Origin: an uncultured Thalassolituus sp.
GTDB taxonomy: Bacteria; Pseudomonadota; Gammaproteobacteria; Pseudomonadales; Oceanobacteraceae
Direction of reading: 5' to 3'
DNA length: 64,000 bases
Assembly: GCA_913061435.1 (NCBI GenBank)
Contig: CAJXUK010000011.1
Coordinates: forward strand, 1 to 64,000
Both the position numbers and the translations under genes were made by a program. Numbering within the stretch: position 1 is the stretch's first letter; every line of letters starts with the position of its first letter. The notes under the pieces were generated by a model. The model saw only the letters and a program-made list of their open reading frames with translations. It was not told the DNA's origin and searched no databases. Shown piece after piece: positions 36,956-45,492 of the stretch.

Positions 36956-37660
36956 CTAAAATGGGCAGGGTACTTTGGCCAGTATCCGCTCACCTGTAAC
37001 AGGATGATCAAACTCCAGAGTGGTGGCGTGAAGCATTAAGCGCTCAGCCATTTGCTCGCTGTTATCAATCTCCCCCAGCTGCTTATCACTGTATAAATCA
37101 CAACCTATAATGGCATGCCCCATTTGCTGGCTATGAATTCTTAATTGGTGGGTACGGCCAGTAAAAGGTCGTAAAATAACCCGGCTAACTGGAAAAGCAT
37201 GCCCCTTAAAAAAAAACTCTTCGTGTCTTTGCAGTTGATATTCGGTTAATGCCGACTTACCGTGTTGATGGCATATTTTTTGGTATGGAAACTCTCCTTT
37301 AGCGATGGGAAGATTAATGCTCCCTTGACCTCTGCTTAACTTGCCTGCTAACAACGCAGTATAGGTTTTTTGTACGTTGCGTTCGCTAAATTGGCGGTTA
37401 AGTAAGCGATTACTTGTTTTATTTAGCGCGAGTACCATGATGCCAGAAGTACCTAAATCAAGGCGATGAATCATTAATGCTGTTGGAAACAATTGACGAA
37501 TTCGGTAGTGAACAGAATCTAAATTAGCAGGGTGTTTACCCGATAAACTGAGTAATTTTGTCGGTTTATTAATCAGCAAAATGTCTTCATCGTAAAACAA
37601 AATATCTATTTCTTGCAGACAGGGCGGGACGATAAAATTATCAGCTGAGGTATTCGTCAA
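36956..37660 (-). CDS. RluA-family pseudouridine synthase
   Basis: Converts uridine to pseudouridine in RNA. The catalytic Asp is in MIHRLDLGTSGIMVLAL, and the family's RPFTGRTHQLRIHSQQMGHAIIGCDLY is present. There is no N-terminal S4 domain, which resembles the RluA/TruC-like shorter members. The start is TTG at 37660, with GAGTGAG about seven bases before it. The gene overlaps nothing but lies 10 bases after the DUF3108 gene, so the two are probably co-transcribed. rRNA or tRNA target is not known. Confidence 0.87.
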   Translation of the reverse strand: MTNTSADNFIVPPCLQEIDILFYDEDILLINKPTKLLSLSGKHPANLDSVHYRIRQLFPTALMIHRLDLGTSGIMVLALNKTSNRLLNRQFSERNVQKTYTALLAGKLSRGQGSINLPIAKGEFPYQKICHQHGKSALTEYQLQRHEEFFFKGHAFPVSRVILRPFTGRTHQLRIHSQQMGHAIIGCDLYSDKQLGEIDNSEQMAERLMLHATTLEFDHPVTGERILAKVPCPF

Positions 37661-37670
37661 TTTAACTCAC

Positions 37671-38441
37671 TCATTTTCTAATGGACAAAGTTTGGCCATT
37701 AATTTCTGCGCCGGTTAAATCAATCTGATAGGTTTGGCCATCCTTCTGAGTTTGCTTTAATCGAACTAATAAAAATTCATAATCTTTGGCAAACCAAATG
37801 TAGGTTTTTTTCTTACTTTTCTTTTTTTCTAATTGTTCGATCTTAATTGTGCGTAAGGTACCGACAGGTGTTTTTAATGATTCAAAACCAACCATCTGAA
37901 AAGTGAAGTTTTTCACTTTTTTTCGATCAAATACTGGGTAATTGAACTGAGTTTTGCCCTTGTTTAAATCGATACTGGCTTGCAGGTTGTAACTTAAATT
38001 GTCTTGAACTTGGTCATGCCAATGATCTTTAAATACAGTTTGATTATCGCCATTGATGATTTTTTTATTTTGCCAGTCAAATATTTGATTACGATCAGGC
38101 TCGTTGAATAAGCCGGTGCGTAGATATTGATATTGTAGCGGTTTCACGATGTTGTTATTGATCGTTAATCTGCTAATTTCTTGTAGCCCTGCTATCGCAG
38201 AATCGGCTTCAAAGGTTAATAAGGCCGTACCATCTTCTTGGTAACGCAAAGAGCGCTGAGCGTTAATATTGATAGGAAACCAACCGCCAGTCCAAGTGGC
38301 GTTATATTCAGCGGTAAACTCTGGATAACGAACCTGTGTGTTTACATCGTCGGCGATAACAGGCTTGCAAAAAATGCTTGCAAGCAGGCCAGTCAACAAC
38401 AGTAAAATACGAAAATGAATCATGAAGTAGGCCATTTGCAT
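37671..38441 (-). CDS. DUF3108 periplasmic protein
   Basis: A signal-peptide protein of unknown function. The hydrophobic segment (MIHFRILLLLTGLLASIFC, from an alternative ATG at 38423) ends near VIADD. The rest matches the DUF3108 pattern: EFTAEYNATWTGGWFPIN, then LQASIDLNKG and the C-terminal LVRLKQTQKDGQTYQIDL. This family is commonly found beside purN in gammaproteobacteria, as here. The choice between ATGs at 38441 and 38423 is not settled by a ribosome site. Confidence 0.8.
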   Translation of the reverse strand: MQMAYFMIHFRILLLLTGLLASIFCKPVIADDVNTQVRYPEFTAEYNATWTGGWFPININAQRSLRYQEDGTALLTFEADSAIAGLQEISRLTINNNIVKPLQYQYLRTGLFNEPDRNQIFDWQNKKIINGDNQTVFKDHWHDQVQDNLSYNLQASIDLNKGKTQFNYPVFDRKKVKNFTFQMVGFESLKTPVGTLRTIKIEQLEKKKSKKKTYIWFAKDYEFLLVRLKQTQKDGQTYQIDLTGAEINGQTLSIRK

Positions 38442-38600
38442 TGGTATTTAACGAATCGTGAGAAAATTCAGTATATCGAGCGCAGAGTAAATGACAACTG
38501 AGGTGATGTGAGTGAGAAGTAATCAAGCTAGAAGTTATAGCAATATATAGAGGTCGCTATAACTTTTAGTATGAAGTAAGGATTGTGGAGTATAAAAATT

Positions 38601-39263
38601 TTATGAGTGGAGTTGGATACCGCTAGTAGGTAATTCTTGACCATCCAGAAAAGCGAGTTGCCCATTCATGTTTAGGCGACCTTCGCAAAACCATTTAACT
38701 GCAATAGGGTAAATAATGTGTTCTTGAATTTGAATGCGCTGCTGTAAAGCTTTGGCATTATCAATATCTAAAATAGGAATAACGGCTTGAATGGCGTTTG
38801 GGCCACCGTCTAATTCTTCGGTCACAAAGTGAACTGTAACACCATGTTCATTATCTCCTGCATCTAGGGCGCGCTGGTGGGTATTTAGCCCCTGGTATTT
38901 TGGTAACAAAGAAGGGTGGATGTTTAATAAATTGCCTTCAAAGTAGCGAGTGAAGTCAGCGGTGAGAATGCGCATGAATCCTGCCAGTACTACTAAATCT
39001 GGCTTTAGATCTTCGATCATGCGGATTAAGGCGTGATCGAACTCTTCTCGGCTAACATAAAGAGTGTGGTCAATAATATCTGTATGTAACCCCATTGCTT
39101 GTGCTTTAGATAGGCCTTCGGCTTGAGGTCGATTACTGATAATACCGGCAATTTCAGCATCTATTTCTTGGTTTTGTACCGCTTCAGCAATGGCTTGCAT
39201 GTTACTACCATTGCCGGAGATTAGAATAACGATACGGGGTTTTTCAGCTTCACTTGCTTGCAT
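38601..39263 (-). CDS. purN: Phosphoribosylglycinamide formyltransferase PurN
   Basis: Third step of purine synthesis: transfers formyl from 10-formyl-tetrahydrofolate to GAR. The GAR site is SGNGSNMQAI, and the catalytic Asn-His are in NIHPSLLPKYQG, with Asp in HFVTEELDGGP. Length 220 is normal. It begins three bases after the purM stop, forming the usual purM-purN operon. Confidence 0.96.
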   Translation of the reverse strand: MQASEAEKPRIVILISGNGSNMQAIAEAVQNQEIDAEIAGIISNRPQAEGLSKAQAMGLHTDIIDHTLYVSREEFDHALIRMIEDLKPDLVVLAGFMRILTADFTRYFEGNLLNIHPSLLPKYQGLNTHQRALDAGDNEHGVTVHFVTEELDGGPNAIQAVIPILDIDNAKALQQRIQIQEHIIYPIAVKWFCEGRLNMNGQLAFLDGQELPTSGIQLHS

Positions 39264-39266
39264 TAT

Positions 39267-40313
39267 CTATAAACCTTGCAGCTCAACTTGCTCTTCACCT
39301 TCAACCGCATCTTCGATGTGACCAATGATCCAAGCTTGTTCACCTTCGGCATTCAATAAGGCGATTGCAGCGTCGGCTTTATCCGCAGGCACGCAAGCGA
39401 TCATGCCAACACCGCAGTTAAAGGTACGGTACATTTCAAACGCATCTACATTACCGCTTTCTTGTAACCACTTGAATACGGGTGGTAGATCCCAGCTCTT
39501 AGTATTGATTACCGCTTTTGCCGTGGCTGGCAATACGCGTGGAATGTTTTCTTGAAAACCGCCGCCTGTAATATGGCAAAGGGTGTGAACATCACTGGCA
39601 TTAATGAGTTTAAGTACCGATTTAACATAGATGTTGGTGGGGGCAATTAAAGCTGCTTTTAAAGATTGACCGTCTGCTAAGGTTTGTTCTAGGTCAGCAT
39701 TAGAGACTTCAATTATCTTACGAATCAAAGAATAGCCGTTAGAGTGAGGGCCAGAAGAAGCCAAAGCAATTAAAGTGTCACCGGTTGCGACTTTTGAACC
39801 ATCCAGTATGTCTTCTTTTTCTACAATACCGACACAAAAACCGGCTAAATCGTAATCTTCACCTTCATACATGCCTGGCATTTCAGCAGTTTCACCACCC
39901 ACTAAGGATATACCTGACAATTCACAACCATCGCCAATACCGCTTACTACATCGGCGGCGATATCAACATTTAACTTGCCTGTGGCGTAATAATCTAAAA
40001 AGAATAAGGGTTCGGCGCCACCAACGATCAGATCGTTAACACACATAGCAACAAGATCAATACCAATGGTGTCATGCTTGCCAATGTCCATAGCAAGGCG
40101 CAGTTTTGTACCCACGCCATCGGTACCAGCAACCATAACGGGTTGTTTGTAGCCTTGTGGTAATTCAAACAGAGAGGCGAAGCCACCAAGGCCTGCCATT
40201 ACTTCAGGACGGCGAGTACGTTTTGCGACGCCTTTAATTCGTTCAACCAGTGCATTACCGGCTTCGATGTCTACACCAGCATCTTTGTAACTTAAGGATT
40301 TTTGATCGCTCAT
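39267..40313 (-). CDS. purM: Phosphoribosylformylglycinamidine cyclo-ligase PurM
   Basis: Makes aminoimidazole ribonucleotide with ATP in the fifth step of purine synthesis. The family's [34 protein letters not shown] and [17 protein letters not shown] are visible in a 348-residue protein. It is first in the purM-purN operon, divergent from the DUF2066 gene. A large palindrome lies 30-82 bases before the start codon and may control expression. Confidence 0.97.
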   Translation of the reverse strand: MSDQKSLSYKDAGVDIEAGNALVERIKGVAKRTRRPEVMAGLGGFASLFELPQGYKQPVMVAGTDGVGTKLRLAMDIGKHDTIGIDLVAMCVNDLIVGGAEPLFFLDYYATGKLNVDIAADVVSGIGDGCELSGISLVGGETAEMPGMYEGEDYDLAGFCVGIVEKEDILDGSKVATGDTLIALASSGPHSNGYSLIRKIIEVSNADLEQTLADGQSLKAALIAPTNIYVKSVLKLINASDVHTLCHITGGGFQENIPRVLPATAKAVINTKSWDLPPVFKWLQESGNVDAFEMYRTFNCGVGMIACVPADKADAAIALLNAEGEQAWIIGHIEDAVEGEEQVELQGL

Positions 40314-40342
40314 TCGTTTACGTCTCGTCGTTCGCTTTGTGG

Positions 40343-40395
40343 CATTTGGTTGTTGAGTCGAGCTAATTTAGCTTGACTCAAAAGTTAACCAAATG
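40343..40395. repeat. Nested palindrome upstream of purM
   Basis: Inner arms TTGAGTCGAGCTAA (40353-40366) and TTAGCTTGACTCAA (40368-40381) pair except for one G-T position around a single base. Outer arms CATTTGGTT (40343-40351) and AACCAAATG (40387-40395) pair perfectly. In the purM leader this would fold into a long hairpin; as DNA it could be an operator for the divergent genes. Confidence 0.7.
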
Positions 40396-40558
40396 TGGGA
40401 ATTTTAGGCGGGGTATTCTACCTGTTTGTCGATGTTTGTGCACTCTAATTGTGAGGATATTGTTTGCTAAACGTTGGTTTGGCTGGCTCATCCTGTGTAG
40501 GGGTGGCACAATAGCGCCCTGCTATTAATTGCTGTTAATAAAGAAGCAAGGAATCTTT

Positions 40559-41731
40559 GTGCGCTTTTTCATCTTATGTGTGTGTTTATTAAGCTTTAAT
40601 GTCTCTGCTGTTATGGTAAAAGACCTTTACAGCGTCAATGTGGCTGTTGATGATCAAACCGATGAAAGTCGTAAATTGGGAATTCAGCGAGCTTTTCAGC
40701 AACTTTTGATTAAAGTTTCTGGTTACCAAGATGTGTTGATTAATCCTGCGTTGATGTCGGCCAGTCAAAATGCTGAGCGTTACCTACAGGGTTTCAGTTA
40801 TCAGCAAGATAACTTTGATGGTCAAATTTATCTGCAAGCATGGTTTAGCAAAGCACTGGTGGTGCCTTTGGTTAAGCGCGCAAAAATGCCAATATGGGGT
40901 GAAAATCGCCCATTGTTAATTAATTGGCTGGCAATAGAACCGATCGACAATATGGAGATTGGTCGCTTTGATATTGCGCGCTTAATTGAATATGCCCAAA
41001 CTGTTAATGATCGTTTAAGGGATCCAGAAAGCGTTCAGGGTGTTGCAAAGTCTATCGATTTTGTTAACTCATCTGAAGCGGTGATTTCGGAAACTCCTGT
41101 GGTTAGAAAAGAGCGCTTGATGGTGTCAGAACAGGTACCCGAGCTGCAAAAGCGCTTCAATCGAGCATTTTCTGAGCGTGGATTGCCCGTTTTGTGGCCT
41201 ATGCATGACCTAGAAGATCAGTCTACTTTACCCCTTAATCAATTGTGGTGGCTTGCTACCGACTCTATTAAAATCGCCTCACAACGTTATCAGGCAGATG
41301 CGACCTTAGCCGGTAAATTGAATTTGGCTACTACTGGCAAGTGGCAATATGAGGGGGTTTTACTACATAATGGCGAACAGCAAAATATAGTTACAGAGGG
41401 TGATTCACCGATGTTGGCTTTAACGTTAGCAACGGCTGATATTAGCCGATTTTTTGCCAACCAGTTTGCTATAAAATCTGACCCCATGAATGGCCGCTCA
41501 GGGATTCGAGTTTCGGTGACACAGATCAATAACTTTACGGACTACTCTCAGGTACTTAATTATTTTAAGCGTATAACAGGGGTGCGCTTGGTTGAAGTTG
41601 CTCAGGTAAATCAAAATACTGTGCAATTATTTTTAAGTTTGGAAGGTAGTTGGGACAAAGTACAAAGAATTATTAGTTTGGATAATAAGTTGTCCATGCT
41701 AGGCGATAAAGAATTTGAATGGACGCAATGA
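40559..41731 (+). CDS. DUF2066 periplasmic/envelope protein
   Basis: Unknown function. The GTG at 40559 follows AAGGA and gives a clean signal peptide (residues 1-17, ending NVSA); a TTG at 40529 would add ten unlikely residues. The N-terminal LYSVNVAVDDQTDESRKLGIQRAF is characteristic of DUF2066. The 390-residue protein is typical. The position between divergent purM and hda is conserved in Pseudomonas-like genomes, suggesting a housekeeping role without revealing it. Confidence 0.82.
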   Translation: MRFFILCVCLLSFNVSAVMVKDLYSVNVAVDDQTDESRKLGIQRAFQQLLIKVSGYQDVLINPALMSASQNAERYLQGFSYQQDNFDGQIYLQAWFSKALVVPLVKRAKMPIWGENRPLLINWLAIEPIDNMEIGRFDIARLIEYAQTVNDRLRDPESVQGVAKSIDFVNSSEAVISETPVVRKERLMVSEQVPELQKRFNRAFSERGLPVLWPMHDLEDQSTLPLNQLWWLATDSIKIASQRYQADATLAGKLNLATTGKWQYEGVLLHNGEQQNIVTEGDSPMLALTLATADISRFFANQFAIKSDPMNGRSGIRVSVTQINNFTDYSQVLNYFKRITGVRLVEVAQVNQNTVQLFLSLEGSWDKVQRIISLDNKLSMLGDKEFEWTQ

Positions 41732-41754
41732 GCGTTGACTTAGGAGCACCCTAA

Positions 41755-42462
41755 ATGGCTATTGAAGCCCAAGTTGAACAATTAACCTTATCGGTGTCGA
41801 TGCGAGATGACGCACGTTTTGCCAATTATTTCGCCGGGCCGAACGCACAGGTGGTTTACTCTGTGCAAGATCAGTGGCGAGAAAGTGGTGAACCCTTTAT
41901 TTATTTATGGGGTAGTGAAGGCGTAGGTTGTAGTCATTTATTGCAAGCTGCCTGCCATTATGCCGAAGGTTTGGGGCATACAGCGGTATACCTGCCGCTA
42001 AAGGAATTGGTTGCTTATGACCCAGCAGTGTTTGAAGACCTTGAGCTACTTCAACTCGTGGCTGTCGATAATATCGAAGTGATAGCAGGCAATACGATTT
42101 GGGAAGAAGCGTTATTTCATTTATTCAATCGTTTGCGGGACTCAGGTTGTCGTATGTTGGTCGCGGCAAAAGAAGGCCCTCGTAACAACGGTATTTTGTT
42201 GCCAGATCTAACCTCACGCTTGAGTTGGGGGATTACTTATCAGCTTGAAGCTTTAGACGATGAAGACAAATTAAAAGCTTTGTTATTACGTGCTCGAGTT
42301 CGTGGTTTAAATATGAACGAAGAGGTTGCACGTTATATTCTGACACGTGGCCCGCGGGATATGTCTGGTTTATTTGATTTATTAGCCGAACTTGATCAAG
42401 CGTCATTGTCGGCGCAGCGAAAGCTGACTAAGCCTTTTGTGAAAGAATTAATGAATTGGTAA
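41755..42462 (+). CDS. hda: DnaA regulatory inactivator Hda
   Basis: DnaA-related AAA+ protein that, with the sliding clamp, stimulates DnaA-ATP hydrolysis and prevents over-initiation. A clamp-binding N-terminus (VEQLTLSVSMRD) is followed by a degenerate Walker A (GSEGVGCSHLLQAAC), a Walker B region (LELLQLVAVDNIEVI) and sensor regions. Length 235 is normal. Given the DnaA box at nrdA in this window, Hda would also influence nrdAB if that box is used. Confidence 0.93.
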   Translation: MAIEAQVEQLTLSVSMRDDARFANYFAGPNAQVVYSVQDQWRESGEPFIYLWGSEGVGCSHLLQAACHYAEGLGHTAVYLPLKELVAYDPAVFEDLELLQLVAVDNIEVIAGNTIWEEALFHLFNRLRDSGCRMLVAAKEGPRNNGILLPDLTSRLSWGITYQLEALDDEDKLKALLLRARVRGLNMNEEVARYILTRGPRDMSGLFDLLAELDQASLSAQRKLTKPFVKELMNW

Positions 42463-42505
42463 TGGTGAATCGTGCTAGCCGCTCGCTGAGTTTAGCGTTT
42501 TTGGC

Positions 42506-42985
42506 CTAACACTTCGTGCGAGCCCACATCTCTAACATAAGGCGAACGTTGTCTTCGCAACGATGTGGGTTGAGTTCAAGATCGCTGCGGAGATCTTCCA
42601 TTAATTGATAGCGTTCTTCCGTGTCGCTTGTATGCCACTCGTGCATGCCTATCAAGTCAGCCCCTGGTTCTTTATCGTAAGCATCGTACATGCGCTCCAA
42701 TAGTTCCATGGTGCGTTCTGCATCGTGAACTAAGTAATAGGAGTTCTCGCAATCAAACTCAAACTCTTTTACCGCTTCCCAAACAGGTTCCCCGGATTGA
42801 ACTAAGATATCTTGCGTCATGCCGTGCAATTCTTCTAATCCCGCATCCCATTCGTGCCAGTTTTCTTCTGGCTGAATTAGCGTACTTTTAATTGAGCCAT
42901 CGATTAAGGACCAAGCAATAGCAATGGGGTGACCCTCTAATTCATAAGAGCTTGCGTCAATGGCTAAAAATTGAGGGTATTGCAT
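42506..42985 (-). CDS. DEDD-type exonuclease-like protein, possibly degenerate
   Basis: 159-residue protein with an RNase T/DnaQ-like outline: FLAIDASSYELEGHPIAIAWSLID at the N-terminus, ELHGMTQDIL in the middle and LVHDAERTMELLERMY further on. Typical members have D-x-E in motif I; here the segment reads D9-A-S, so the second acidic residue is missing or displaced. It may be inactive or use a nearby Glu. Family assignment is by pattern only. It is convergent with hda. Confidence 0.55.
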   Translation of the reverse strand: MQYPQFLAIDASSYELEGHPIAIAWSLIDGSIKSTLIQPEENWHEWDAGLEELHGMTQDILVQSGEPVWEAVKEFEFDCENSYYLVHDAERTMELLERMYDAYDKEPGADLIGMHEWHTSDTEERYQLMEDLRSDLELNPHRCEDNVRLMLEMWARTKC

Positions 42986-43093
42986 GCAGTTTACCTAATT
43001 AAACGGACGATTTCTAAACGACGCTACGATAGTCTGCTTGTCTTATGTAAGCAAGCAATCACACTCTAAAAAGAAAGCTAACATAAACTAAAA

Positions 43094-44155
43094 TTAGCTC
43101 CGCCCTAAATTCTTTAGATGTTTAAAATGCCCTTTAACAGCAGACCAAACAGACGGGTATTCGCGATGTGTGATTTGGTTTTCAGCACAAATCCGCTGAA
43201 CAATTTTGTGCACATGAGGGTAATGAGTGTGACTAATTCGTGGAAATAAATGATGCTCAACTTGAAAGTTCAAACCACCCAAGCACCAAGTGGCTATTTT
43301 ACTGTTTGGTGCAAAATCTGCGGTTGTAGCCAACTGATGCGCTGCCCATTCGTAAGGTAAATTTCCGTTTTTATCGGGCTGCGGAAATTCAGTTTTATCG
43401 ACCACGTGGGCTAGCTGAAAAACCACTGCAAATAAAAATCCCATCACAGCATGAAGGCATAAAAAACCGATTAGAACAGTTTCCCAACCCAAAAAATAGC
43501 TAGGGATAAGTAAGTAAGCGCTAATGTAAAATAGTTTACTTAGCCAAAAAATAACAGAGTCTTTGAATTGATAGCGTTGTGAAAATTCTTGCTTAGCAAT
43601 TTTTTGATTAAAATATGCCAAAAAATCCAGTACAAAAAACCAGAATAAACTTGTTAGTGGATAAAGCACCCATACATAAATATGCTGCCAGCGATGAAAC
43701 CAATAATGTGGTTTGTCTGGACTCATGCGTAATAGACCAAATGCTTCGATATCTTCATCGGCAACGGCAACATTGGTATAAGGATGGTGGTTAAGGTTGT
43801 GTTTTTGTTTCCAGTAAAAAGCATTACTACCAATGGCATTAAAAGTATGAGCGGCAAGGATATTAAAGCGTTTATTTTTACTAAAACTGGCGTGAGCACC
43901 ATCGTGCATGATGTTGAAACCAATGAGTGCTGTTGTAAAGCCATGAAATGCCCAAATTAGCCATGAATAAGGAGATGCGATAGCAAATAATAAAGCGTAA
44001 GAAGTGATGTGAAAGAATAGAATAATGAGTGCCTTGCGATAAAGTGCTGCATTGCCTGTTTTTGCGATAGCATTATCACGAAAGTACTCATTCACTGCGG
44101 CTGAAAGCAGTGTTTGTAGAGTGCGTTGGCTATTATTATGGCTTAATTGAGTCAT
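43094..44155 (-). CDS. Membrane fatty acid desaturase
   Basis: Di-iron acyl-lipid or acyl-CoA desaturase of the PF00487 family. Three His boxes are visible: HDGAH, KHNLNHHPYTNV (HxxxHH) and QVEHHLFPRISHTHYP (QxxHH). Four or more membrane segments occur between 50 and 240. The QxxHH third box is seen in front-end and linoleoyl-CoA-type desaturases, but no cytochrome b5 domain is present. Position specificity is unknown. It is downstream of an AraC-type regulator on the same strand. Confidence 0.88.
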   Translation of the reverse strand: MTQLSHNNSQRTLQTLLSAAVNEYFRDNAIAKTGNAALYRKALIILFFHITSYALLFAIASPYSWLIWAFHGFTTALIGFNIMHDGAHASFSKNKRFNILAAHTFNAIGSNAFYWKQKHNLNHHPYTNVAVADEDIEAFGLLRMSPDKPHYWFHRWQHIYVWVLYPLTSLFWFFVLDFLAYFNQKIAKQEFSQRYQFKDSVIFWLSKLFYISAYLLIPSYFLGWETVLIGFLCLHAVMGFLFAVVFQLAHVVDKTEFPQPDKNGNLPYEWAAHQLATTADFAPNSKIATWCLGGLNFQVEHHLFPRISHTHYPHVHKIVQRICAENQITHREYPSVWSAVKGHFKHLKNLGRS

Positions 44156-44263
44156 TGTATATTCAGTGCTAGTGTTATTATCATTATGGCTTAGCTATGG
44201 TCAGTATCCTACGGATTACGCCCAAAAAGTAAACCTTGGACTCACGGTAATGTCGACCAGACC

Positions 44264-45280
44264 TCAGGCGTCTTTACGAAAAGCTCTGGGACTTTTATCC
44301 AACCAGCGGCGAAAAGCACGGCCAAAATTAGATGGATCATTGTAACCCAGCTGGGTGGCTATCTTTTCAATATTTACCTTGCTGTGGCTGAGTAACTCTA
44401 TGGCTTTTTCGCGTCGAGCCTCATCCAAAATATGTTGGTAAGTTGTATTGAGCTGAGCCAATTGCCGATTAATAGTTCTTGGGCTGCTATTCATTACCTG
44501 AGCAATTACTGGCAAGGTAGGAAAAGCGTTTAATTTGACTAGTTGATGGCGAATTTTAGTTACTAAGTCGTTTCCCTGATCAAGTTCGGCCAATAAGCGC
44601 TCACACTCAGTTTCTGCTAAACCTCGAGAATTTGCATTGGCTTTAGAGACGGGGGTTTCAAGTAAAAATTCAGGGAAACAAATTTGGTTGTATGGTTGGT
44701 TAAATAGAACAGGCACGCCTAGTAAGTTTTCATACTCAGCAGGGTCAGTTTGAGCAGGGTAGGCTAGCTTCACTATTGCTGGCAATGGCTCACTGCTATT
44801 AATTAAAAAGCGTGCTATTCCTAAAAAGCTTGCAACAATATTCTCAACAACAAACGGAAATGTATTGGTCATTGCTGCTAAACGAGCAATTTGTATTACC
44901 GCGCTGTCATCTTCTTTATGGAAGCGTAAGTCTGCTAACAAGGTGCGCGTGCGAGTATAACGAATGGCTAAAGACAAAGCTTGGTCTAAAGTATCTGCAG
45001 CTATGGCAGCAAAATCTAAAAAGCCGTGACTGGAAATATCTAACCCCTGGCCATGCTTAATACCGATTAATGGATCTTGTGTGAGTTCAAGAGCATTTTC
45101 AATAATCTGTTGATACTGAATTGGAGAAATTTTGTGATTTTGACGCAGAGAATTTTCACTAATTTGGCTGTTAGCCAAAATTTGTTTGGCATTAAAGCCT
45201 TGTTGTTTTAATAAAGTCACTAATTGAGCTAAATAATCAGTAGTCAAAAAAGCGTGTTGGTGCGAAGATATAGGCTTCAT
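44264..45280 (-). CDS. AraC-family regulator with arabinose-binding-like N-terminus
   Basis: The C-terminal HTH_18 domain (about 255-335) shows AIELLSHSKVNIEKIATQLGYNDPSNFGRAFRRWLDKSPRAFRK. The N-terminal part (about 20-215) matches the PF12625-type ligand domain of 330-340-residue regulators, often linked to lipid or aromatic metabolism. It sits between the desaturase (downstream) and a divergent acyl-CoA synthetase, so control of fatty acid genes is likely but inferred. Confidence 0.85.
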   Translation of the reverse strand: MKPISSHQHAFLTTDYLAQLVTLLKQQGFNAKQILANSQISENSLRQNHKISPIQYQQIIENALELTQDPLIGIKHGQGLDISSHGFLDFAAIAADTLDQALSLAIRYTRTRTLLADLRFHKEDDSAVIQIARLAAMTNTFPFVVENIVASFLGIARFLINSSEPLPAIVKLAYPAQTDPAEYENLLGVPVLFNQPYNQICFPEFLLETPVSKANANSRGLAETECERLLAELDQGNDLVTKIRHQLVKLNAFPTLPVIAQVMNSSPRTINRQLAQLNTTYQHILDEARREKAIELLSHSKVNIEKIATQLGYNDPSNFGRAFRRWLDKSPRAFRKDA

Positions 45281-45492
45281 GCTAAACTTTCATGGCGTAA
45301 TATGACAGAAATTATGCCGCTATTAAGTCTTCATTTCAAGACAAAATTACGTCATAGTGTGCGTGCGAAAATTAATAATAAATAAAATTAAAATCATTCT
45401 AGATTTAGCATATTAATTTGATGTGCTAGTCGGTTAAATAACACCTTTAATTGTAATGATTTTTTAATAGCTAATTGCTAAAGGGGATAATT

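Noticed and set aside
40440-40490. PurR-like box around AAACGTT upstream of purM
   Set aside because: Only the core matches; outer positions fit poorly on both sides.
42463-42505. Weak hairpin CGCT / AGCG with T-run after hda
   Set aside because: A four-base stem is too short to call a terminator with confidence.
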